Assembly (NCBI GenBank): GCA_027484885.1
Contig: JAIXSD010000571.1
Coordinates: forward strand, 1 to 5,039
DNA length: 5,039 bases
DNA from: Rubrivivax sp.
GTDB lineage: Bacteria > Pseudomonadota > Gammaproteobacteria > Burkholderiales > Burkholderiaceae_C
Reading direction: 5' to 3'
A program made the position numbers and the translations under genes. Shown here piece by piece: positions 1 through 5,039 of the stretch (the stretch's first letter is position 1; every line of letters starts with the position of its first letter). The notes beneath the pieces are model-generated. The model was given only the letters and a program-made list of their open reading frames with translations. It had not been told where the DNA came from and did not search any database.

Positions 1-888
1 ACCTTCGACGACAAGCAGCGCCCTGCCGTGAGCCTGACCGTGGACGCCAAGGGCGCCCGCATCATGAAGGACATCTCGCGCGAGAACATCGGCAAGCGCA
101 TGGCCATCATCCTGTTCGAAAAGGGCAAGGGCGAGGTCGTGACCGCACCGGTGATTCAGGGCGAGCTGGGCAACCGCTTCCAGATCACCGGTTCGATGAA
201 CACCCAGGAAGCCAATGACACCGCTCTGCTGCTGCGTGCCGGTTCGCTGGCCGCGCCGATGGAGATCATCGAAGAGAAGACCATCGGCCCCAGCCTCGGC
301 GCCGAGAACATCGCCAAGGGCATTGCCAGCGTGACCTGGGGCTTTGTCGCCGTGGCCGTGTTCATGTGCATCTACTACATGCTGTTCGGCATGTTCTCGT
401 CCCTGGCTCTGGGTTTCAACCTGCTGCTGCTCTTGGCTGTGCTGTCCATGATGCAGGCGACTCTGTCCCTGCCGGGCATCGCCGCCATCGCCCTGGTGCT
501 GGGCATGGCCATCGACTCCAACGTGCTGATCAACGAGCGCATCCGTGAAGAGCTGCGGGGTGGCATGGCGCCGCAGGCGGCCATCAGCGTCGGTTACGAG
601 CGCGCCTTCGCCACGATTCTGGACTCCAACGTCACCACCCTGATCGCCGGTGTGGCCTTGCTGGCCTTCGGTTCGGGCCCGGTGAAGGGCTTCGCCATCG
701 TGCACTGCCTGGGCATCCTGACCTCGATGTTCTCGTCGGTGGTGTTCTCGCGCGCCCTGGTCAACCTCTGGTACGGCCGTCAGAAGAAGCTCAAGTCCCT
801 GTCCATCGGTCAGATCTGGAAGCCTGAGGGCAGCACGGCTGCCGCCTCTGCCAGCGACACCGACTCGCAACCCGTGGCCAAGGCCTGA
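1..888 (+). CDS. secD: SecD, Sec translocon accessory membrane subunit (3' part, 5' end outside window)
   Basis: The open frame continues from the first base of the window, so this is the C-terminal 295 residues of a protein that in E. coli has about 615; the ATG/GTG codons near the left edge are internal. SecD and SecF form an inner-membrane complex that uses the proton motive force to help pull preproteins through SecYEG. Visible (numbered from base 1): the end of the periplasmic region and the family signature ALLLRAGSLAAP (75-86), then EEKTIGPSLG (91-100), the lead-in to TM2. About five membrane segments follow, near 107-126, 131-150, 157-176, 207-225 and 230-252. TM4 carries AIDSNVLINERIREE (170-184); Asp172 aligns with the conserved proton-relay Asp of E. 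coli SecD (Asp519). GPVKGFAI (226-233) and the C-terminal RALVNLWYG (251-259) are also typical. The last 25 residues are a polar, Ala/Ser-rich cytoplasmic tail. The next gene, secF, starts 20 bases on, the standard operon order. Identification is secure. Confidence 0.97.
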   Translation, partial: TFDDKQRPAVSLTVDAKGARIMKDISRENIGKRMAIILFEKGKGEVVTAPVIQGELGNRFQITGSMNTQEANDTALLLRAGSLAAPMEIIEEKTIGPSLGAENIAKGIASVTWGFVAVAVFMCIYYMLFGMFSSLALGFNLLLLLAVLSMMQATLSLPGIAAIALVLGMAIDSNVLINERIREELRGGMAPQAAISVGYERAFATILDSNVTTLIAGVALLAFGSGPVKGFAIVHCLGILTSMFSSVVFSRALVNLWYGRQKKLKSLSIGQIWKPEGSTAAASASDTDSQPVAKA

Positions 889-892
889 GACC

Positions 893-899
893 AAGAAAG
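893..899 (+). promoter_or_regulatory. Weak ribosome binding site of secF
   Basis: A purine-rich AAGAAAG lies 9 bases before the secF ATG, in the 20-base gap after secD. It is a poor match to the anti-Shine-Dalgarno complement (no GGAG core), so ribosomes finishing secD may supply much of the initiation. This is inferred from spacing and sequence only. Confidence 0.35.
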
Positions 900-908
900 C
901 CTCGAATC

Positions 909-1943
909 ATGGAACTGTTCCGTATCAAGCGGGATCTCCCGCTGATGAAGCATGCGTTGATCTTCAACGTCATCTCCTTCCTGACCTTTGCCGCGGCCGT
1001 GTTCTTTCTGGTCACGCGCAGCCTGAACTTCTCGATCGAATTCACCGGTGGCACCGTGATGGAGATCGAGTACGCCAAGACGGCCGAGATCAACAAGACC
1101 CGCCACGTGGTCGAGCAGCTGAACCTCGGTGAAGTCACCGTGCAGCCCTTCGGCAGCTCGCACGACGTGATGCTGCGCTTGCCGGTGCGGGGCGACATCA
1201 AGCAGACCGAGCTGGTCGGCCGTGTGTTTGCCGAGCTGTGCAAGGCCGAGTCCGGCACCATCAGCCAGCGCCAGACCGTCAGCGAAAAAGGTGAGGCCAT
1301 CAGCAAGCAGGTTTGCTTGACCGAAGCCGGCGCCGAGCCGGTGAAGCTCTCGCGCAGCGAGGTGGTCGGTCCGGCCGTCGGTGAAGAGCTGGCGCATGAC
1401 GCCGGCCTGGCCCTGGGCATGACCGTGATCGGCATCATGATCTACCTGGCCTTCCGCTTCGAGTGGAAGTTCGCTGTGGCCGGCATCATCGCCAACCTGC
1501 ACGACGTGGTCATCATCCTGGGCTTCTTCGCCTACTTCCAGTGGGAGTTCTCGCTGGCCGTGCTGGCCGCCATCCTGGCCGTGCTGGGCTACTCGGTGAA
1601 CGAGTCGGTGGTGATTTTTGACCGGGTGCGCGAAGCCTTCCGCAAATTCCGCAAGATGAACACGCATGAGGTCATCGACCACGCCATCACCAGCACCATG
1701 AGCCGCACCATCATCACCCACGGCTCGACGCAGCTGATGGTGCTGTCCATGCTGATCTTCGGCGGCCCGACCCTGCATTACTTCGCGGTGGCGCTGACCA
1801 TCGGCATCTTGTTCGGCATCTACTCCTCGGTCTTCGTGGCTGCGGCGATCGCGATGTGGCTCGGTGTCAAGCGCGAAGATCTGGTGAAGACGCCCATCAA
1901 CAAGGAAGATCCGGACGATCCAAACGCCGGAGCCGTGGTGTAG
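909..1943 (+). CDS. secF: SecF, Sec translocon accessory membrane subunit
   Basis: Complete 344-residue protein, partner of SecD in the proton-driven translocation complex; E. coli SecF is about 323 residues. The ATG at 909 fits the family N-terminus (MELFRIKRDLPLMKH) and lies 20 bases after the secD stop. Only a weak GA-rich tract (AAGAAAG, 893-899) serves as ribosome site, so coupling to secD translation is likely. Layout: TM1 about 16-36; periplasmic P1 domain about 38-150 with the FSIEFTGGTVMEIEY signature (41-55); VVGPAVGEEL (152-161) leading into TM2 (about 163-182); TM3 about 187-207 with the NLHDVVI motif (Asp199); TM4 about 213-233 running into GYSVNESVVIFDRVRE (227-242); TM5 and TM6 about 266-286 and 290-318, with FGGPTLHYFAVALTIGILFGIYSS in and between them. 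A short acidic cytoplasmic tail follows. P1 seems lengthened just before the VGP motif and contains the protein's only two cysteines, Cys111 and Cys136. Identification is secure; the membrane boundaries are estimated by eye. Confidence 0.97.
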   Translation: MELFRIKRDLPLMKHALIFNVISFLTFAAAVFFLVTRSLNFSIEFTGGTVMEIEYAKTAEINKTRHVVEQLNLGEVTVQPFGSSHDVMLRLPVRGDIKQTELVGRVFAELCKAESGTISQRQTVSEKGEAISKQVCLTEAGAEPVKLSRSEVVGPAVGEELAHDAGLALGMTVIGIMIYLAFRFEWKFAVAGIIANLHDVVIILGFFAYFQWEFSLAVLAAILAVLGYSVNESVVIFDRVREAFRKFRKMNTHEVIDHAITSTMSRTIITHGSTQLMVLSMLIFGGPTLHYFAVALTIGILFGIYSSVFVAAAIAMWLGVKREDLVKTPINKEDPDDPNAGAVV

Positions 1944-1961
1944 AGTGGCCGAAAACCACTC
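1943..1961 (+). other. Small hairpin between secF and the DUF1631 gene
   Basis: GAGTGG (1943-1948) pairs exactly with CCACTC (1956-1961) across a 7-base loop CCGAAAA, a 6-bp stem starting on the last base of the secF stop codon. No T-tract follows, so it does not look like an intrinsic terminator. It could stabilise the 3' end of a processed secF message or slow readthrough, or be chance. The inverted repeat is visible directly; any function is guesswork. Confidence 0.35.
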
Positions 1962-1981
1962 AGCATGATCCACGAATTCTC

Positions 1982-4468
1982 ATGAGCGCAGCCGCCCGCA
2001 ATCAGGCCTTGGCCTCTCAGGCGCGGCGCATCTATATCGAGTCCCTGGTGCGCGGCATCTCGGCGCTCGGCAAGGTGCTCAACGAGGCTGCTGCCCAGCT
2101 GCTGCTCCAGACTGCCGAGTACGCGGTGATGGTGGCGCGCCGTGACGGCGTGCAGTCCTGGAACCGCCACGGCCCGGCTTGGGTGTCGGGCGTGATCAGC
2201 GGCCTGCGCCATGCCGCGGTCTACGGCATCATCGACGCCCCCGCCACGTCGGCCTCTTCGGCCGCAGCCTCGGTGGCGGCCGCTCCGCCGGCCATGTCCC
2301 TGGTCGACGACGACACCATCGAGCGCGAGATCACCAGCTCCCGCCTCGCCCTGGCCATGATGGACAAGGCGACCTGGGAGTTCACCGATCTGCGCACCCG
2401 CATGCAGGTGCTCGAGAAGCAAGACGATCTGCCCGCGCAAGATTTGCTGCGCGCCAATGTCGTCGCCAAGCTGGTAATGGATGCCTGGATGCGCAGCGGC
2501 CTGGCCACCTCTGACTGGCAGATGCTGCGCAGCACCTTGCACGAAGAGTTTTCTCAGCTGCTGGTCGAGTGCTACCACGAGACCAACCGCTGGCTGGTCT
2601 CGCAGCAGGTGCTGCCCGAGGTGGACCTGCGCCCCTTCATTCGCCGCAGCGCCGACAACAGCCCGGTGCCCGCCGCCACGGCCTATGTGCCTGGCGCCGG
2701 TGTGCCCTACGGTGGCACCCAGTTCGGCGCGGCTTCGCGCACGCCGCAGATCCGCGGCTCCTCCGGCCTGCCCGAGGCCAGCCAGGCCCCGGTGCGCAGC
2801 CCCGCCAGCAGCCAGGCCGAAGAGGTCTTGCAGCTGCTGCAGAAAATCGTCGGTCGCCAGGTGCCGGCCTTCAGCGCCACCGCCATGGCCGAATCCTCGG
2901 CCACGCGCATGGGCGCCACCCGCATGGGTGCGGCTGCGGCGCTGCAGTCCGGCGCGCCAGCTGGGGCAGCCTCGGCCAGCCAGTCCGGTGCGGCCACCCG
3001 TGTTTCTGACCCGGCCATGGCGCCCACCCAGGTCGAGGCCCAACCCTTCCCGCCCTCGCGGCCGGCAGCGCCGCGCCTGAGTGCAGCCATCAAGCATGCG
3101 CAGGAATCCTTGCAGCGCGAGTCCGTCCATTCCGACGGTCAGCCCGTGGCGGCGCCGCAGCTGCTGGAAGAGATCAAGACCCGCAACCAGGCCTTCAAGT
3201 CGGTGCTCAAGCAGGCCGCCGACACGCCGGCCGAGCGCGCCACCATCGAGCTGGTGGCCATGATGTTCCAGAGCATCCTGATGGAGGAGCACATCCCGGC
3301 CTCTGTGCGGGTGTGGTTTGCGCGCCTGCAGATGCCGGTGCTGCGCGTCGCCGTCAGCGAGCCTGATTTCTTTGCCACCACCGACCACCCGGCGCGCCAG
3401 CTGATCGACCGCATGGGCGCCTGCGTCATGGGCTTCAGCGGCAACACCGGCACCAGCGGCGCCGCGGGCGACCCGCTGGAGCGCGAGATCAAGCGTGTGG
3501 TGCAAGTGGTCGAGGCCTACCCGGACACCGGCCGCCGTGTCTTCCAGACCGTGCTGACCGAGTTCGAGAAGTTCCTCGACAACTATTTCAAGAACGAGAA
3601 CCAGACCACCCGCCACGGCGTCTCCCTGGCCCAGCAGGTCGAGCAGCGCGAGACCCTGGCCATCCAGTACACCATCGAGCTGCGCAAGATGCTCAACGAG
3701 GTGCCGGTGCAAGACGGCGTGCGCGAGTTTCTGTTCCACATCTGGGCCGATGTGCTGGCGGTCACCGCGGTGCGCACCGGCGCTCAGTCCGACAACACCA
3801 AGCAGATGAAGCGTGCAGCGGCCGATCTGATCTGGTCGGCCAGCGCCAAGGTCTCGCGCGAGGAGCGTGCCGAGGTGATCCGCCGCCTGCCGCCCCTTCT
3901 CAAGACCCTGCGCGATGGCATGGGCCAGGCCGGTTTGTCCGTGGACAAGCAGGACGAGCACATCCGCGGCCTGAACAACGCCCTGGCCGCGGCCTTCACC
4001 GCCAAGACCGCGGCCATCCCGCGCGAGCGCCTGGACGAATTGATGGACCAGCTGGAAACGCTGGAAACCATGCTGCCCGAGGATGGCGAGGAGTCCGACA
4101 TCAGCGAGCTGCTGGTGCGCGACCTCTCGGGTCACGAGGCCGAGGGCATGGAGGTGGTGGCCGAAGGGGGCTCGGCGCCGACCCCGGCCATGCTGGCCTG
4201 GGCGCGCGAGCTGCAAGTGGGCGGCTGGTTCATGCTGGACTACCGCGGCCGCAACGAAGCAGTGCAGCTGGCCTGGCGCGGCAATCGCCGCCACATGACG
4301 CTGTTTGTCACGCCAACCGGTCGCGGCGTGCTGTTCCCGCTCAACCGCCTGGCGGCGTTCCTGCAAGCCGGCCTGCTGCGCCCCGCGCAGGACGAAGCCC
4401 TGACCGTGCGCGCCACCCGCAACGCCCTGGCCAAGCTGGATGTCGATCCCTCGCGCCTGCTGAACTGA
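1982..4468 (+). CDS. DUF1631 family protein of unknown function
   Basis: 828 residues from the ATG at 1982. The frame is open 42 codons further upstream, but that stretch overlaps secF and reads as basic, non-family sequence, so I reject the longer start. No good Shine-Dalgarno precedes the chosen ATG. The family match is by recalled pattern: VWFARLQMPVLRVA (444-457) followed by FF and HPAR (469-472), then VREFLFHIWADVLA (580-593), LIWS (616-619) and RLPPLLKTLR (635-644), all typical of DUF1631 proteins of beta- and gammaproteobacteria. Layout: helical N-terminus (1-83), short Ala/Ser linker (about 84-106), helical block (107-220), low-complexity Ala/Ser/Pro/Gln linker (about 222-363), helical core (about 364-697), acidic stretch (about 699-728), and a compact C-terminal module (about 744-828) with VGGWFMLDYRG, VQLAWRG and MTLFVTPTGRGVLFPL. 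I see no signal peptide or membrane segment, so it is probably cytoplasmic. It begins 38 bases after secF and may be co-transcribed with it. As I recall, some database entries call this family thymidine phosphorylase; nothing here supports that. Family call confident, function unknown. Confidence 0.88.
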   Translation: MSAAARNQALASQARRIYIESLVRGISALGKVLNEAAAQLLLQTAEYAVMVARRDGVQSWNRHGPAWVSGVISGLRHAAVYGIIDAPATSASSAAASVAAAPPAMSLVDDDTIEREITSSRLALAMMDKATWEFTDLRTRMQVLEKQDDLPAQDLLRANVVAKLVMDAWMRSGLATSDWQMLRSTLHEEFSQLLVECYHETNRWLVSQQVLPEVDLRPFIRRSADNSPVPAATAYVPGAGVPYGGTQFGAASRTPQIRGSSGLPEASQAPVRSPASSQAEEVLQLLQKIVGRQVPAFSATAMAESSATRMGATRMGAAAALQSGAPAGAASASQSGAATRVSDPAMAPTQVEAQPFPPSRPAAPRLSAAIKHAQESLQRESVHSDGQPVAAPQLLEEIKTRNQAFKSVLKQAADTPAERATIELVAMMFQSILMEEHIPASVRVWFARLQMPVLRVAVSEPDFFATTDHPARQLIDRMGACVMGFSGNTGTSGAAGDPLEREIKRVVQVVEAYPDTGRRVFQTVLTEFEKFLDNYFKNENQTTRHGVSLAQQVEQRETLAIQYTIELRKMLNEVPVQDGVREFLFHIWADVLAVTAVRTGAQSDNTKQMKRAAADLIWSASAKVSREERAEVIRRLPPLLKTLRDGMGQAGLSVDKQDEHIRGLNNALAAAFTAKTAAIPRERLDELMDQLETLETMLPEDGEESDISELLVRDLSGHEAEGMEVVAEGGSAPTPAMLAWARELQVGGWFMLDYRGRNEAVQLAWRGNRRHMTLFVTPTGRGVLFPLNRLAAFLQAGLLRPAQDEALTVRATRNALAKLDVDPSRLLN
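2900..2929 (+). repeat. Two tandem 15-base units in the DUF1631 linker
   Basis: GCCACGCGCATGGGC (2900-2914) is followed directly by GCCACCCGCATGGGT (2915-2929), differing at two third-codon positions. They encode ATRMG twice (residues 307-316) inside the low-complexity Ala/Ser/Pro linker. The pattern fits a small in-frame duplication in a region tolerant of length change. It is visible directly and probably has no specific role. Confidence 0.7.
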
Positions 4469-4502
4469 GCAGTAGCGAAGGCCGGCGAAAGCGGGCAAAC
4501 AA

Positions 4503-4524
4503 AAGGGCTGCCTCGGCAGCCCTT
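4503..4524. terminator. Bidirectional intrinsic terminator between DUF1631 gene and smg
   Basis: AAGGGCTGCC (4503-4512) is exactly complementary to GGCAGCCCTT (4515-4524); with the inner C-G pair open this is a 9-bp stem and a CTCG tetraloop. On the + strand TTGTCGTTT covers the stem end and what follows, an imperfect T-tract, 34 bases after the DUF1631 stop. Read on the minus strand, the GC-rich stem runs into TTTTGTTT (4504-4497), a better T-tract, about 31 bases after the smg stop. The position between convergent genes and the T-tracts on both sides fit a shared terminator, probably stronger for smg. Confidence 0.88.
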
Positions 4525-4555
4525 GTCGTTTCTCAGCGCTGTTGCGCCGGTCGGC

Positions 4556-5008
4556 TCAGTGAATCAGCCGGTCTTCCGGGGCGACGAAGAGTTCGTCCAG
4601 GATCAGCGCGTCAGGCTCTTCACCCAGGCTCCAGAACACCATCAGCACGATGATTTTCAAGTCTTCGAGGTCCATGGGCGCGCCGGAGATGGCCATGGCG
4701 CGGTCGATCACCATCTCACGCATGGGCGGGCGCAGCACGCCGGCCGAGGCCAGGAAGGTGATGAAGCCGACCGAGGGCTCGCCCAGGTGGTCCAGCTCGG
4801 CGGTGGAGTACACGCGCAGGCTATCGACGCCTTGCTGGCCCTGGAAGGAGGTGGCTGCACTGGCCAGGCCATCCAGCCAAGACAGGGCCTCCTGGATTTC
4901 GTCCGTCTCAAAGCCCACGGCCGACAATTTGCGAGTCAGCTGGGCATGATCCGGGCAGGCGTCCGGCCGCCAGTAGGTTTCGTAGAGGTAGACCAGGACG
5001 TCAAACAT
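4556..5008 (-). CDS. smg: Smg protein (DUF494 family)
   Basis: Complete 150-residue protein on the minus strand, close to the usual family length (E. coli Smg is about 157). The start is set by the conserved N-terminus MFDVLVYLYETY, which matches E. coli Smg (MFDVLMYLFETY) from its first residue. Other family landmarks: LSAVGFETDEIQEALSWLDGLA (28-49), LRVYSTAELDHL (64-75), GFITFLASAGVL (81-92), REMVIDRAMAI (97-107), DLEDLKIIVLMVFWSL (113-128), and the ending EDRLIH, comparable to the short LH ending in E. coli. It appears soluble, mostly helical and cytoplasmic. No biochemical role is established to my knowledge; the gene is commonly found near dprA and topA. Here its downstream neighbour is the convergent DUF1631 gene beyond a shared terminator, so topA does not follow it. 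There is no Shine-Dalgarno at normal distance (GGAGG at 5033-5029 is 20 bases away). Family identification is secure. Confidence 0.95.
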   Translation of the reverse strand: MFDVLVYLYETYWRPDACPDHAQLTRKLSAVGFETDEIQEALSWLDGLASAATSFQGQQGVDSLRVYSTAELDHLGEPSVGFITFLASAGVLRPPMREMVIDRAMAISGAPMDLEDLKIIVLMVFWSLGEEPDALILDELFVAPEDRLIH

Positions 5009-5014
5009 GGGCTG

Positions 5015-5020
5015 ACTATA
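5015..5020 (-). promoter_or_regulatory. Possible -10 element giving a leaderless smg transcript
   Basis: On the minus strand TATAGT (5020-5015) matches five of six bases of the sigma-70 -10 consensus. Six bases separate it from the A of the smg ATG (5008), so the usual spacing would put transcription start on the start codon itself. A -35 element at 17-18 bases would lie just beyond the window edge and cannot be checked. The same bases contain a TAG (5018-5016) that could instead be the stop codon of an upstream gene, so the call is tentative. Confidence 0.4.
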
Positions 5021-5039
5021 ACCCAGGGCCTCCGACGGA

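Noticed and set aside
366..548. Short overlapping frames inside secD
   Set aside because: They are frame shadows of a well-conserved gene, with no start signals or family resemblance.
810..1973. A 387-codon minus-strand open frame opposite secF
   Set aside because: The composition is His/Asp/Gly/Gln-rich with no domain, and it is fully explained as the antisense of secF codons in GC-rich DNA.
1856..1981. An upstream start for the DUF1631 gene that would add 42 residues
   Set aside because: It would overlap the last 88 bases of secF in another frame and adds a basic, low-quality sequence unlike family N-termini; the ATG at 1982 is better placed.
4052..4069. Tandem CTGGAAACG / CTGGAAACC
   Set aside because: It encodes LETLET in a helical part of the DUF1631 protein and is ordinary heptad-like coding sequence.
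1820..4498. An 892-codon open frame on the minus strand covering the whole DUF1631 gene
   Set aside because: It is rich in His, Gly, Leu, Gln and Arg, typical of the antisense of a high-GC gene, shows no recognisable family, runs through the terminator hairpin and overlaps the end of secF. The + strand frame carries the family motifs.
4552..4570. Inverted repeat CGGCT/AGCCG around the smg stop codon
   Set aside because: Only 5 bp with a 9-base loop and no T-tract; the strong terminator is the adjacent hairpin at 4503-4524.

Overview
The window is high-GC bacterial chromosome with dense, housekeeping-type coding. It holds four protein genes: the 3' part of secD, complete secF, a complete DUF1631-family gene and, convergent to these, complete smg (DUF494). 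The SecD/SecF sequence style, the DUF1631 protein and the presence of smg suggest a betaproteobacterium of the order Burkholderiales. A Roseateles/Paucibacter/Rubrivivax-like relative is my best guess, from recall of similar sequences rather than a search. I see no tRNA, rRNA, CRISPR array, insertion sequence or prophage signal.

Layout: secD runs in from the left edge on the + strand and ends at 888. After 20 bases secF follows (909-1943). SecD and SecF form the proton-motive-force-driven accessory membrane complex of the Sec translocon. After a 38-base gap, which contains a small hairpin and a possible six-codon ORF ending in an ATGA overlap, comes a DUF1631 gene (1982-4468, 828 aa). It is a large, mostly helical, probably cytoplasmic protein with an Ala/Ser/Pro-rich linker and a distinct C-terminal module. 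A strong hairpin at 4503-4524, flanked by A-rich and T-rich sequence, separates it from smg (4556-5008, minus strand) and probably terminates transcription from both sides.

The three + strand genes are spaced like one transcription unit, so the DUF1631 gene may be co-transcribed with secDF; whether it has anything to do with protein export is open. smg is a conserved gene of unknown function, often found near dprA and topA in other proteobacteria. Here topA is not downstream of it, and the 31 bases upstream fit either a leaderless promoter or the end of a preceding gene.

I found no convincing new system. The most useful leads are the secF-DUF1631 linkage, the paired cysteines in the periplasmic domain of SecF, the DUF1631 C-terminal module, and the unusual smg start region.
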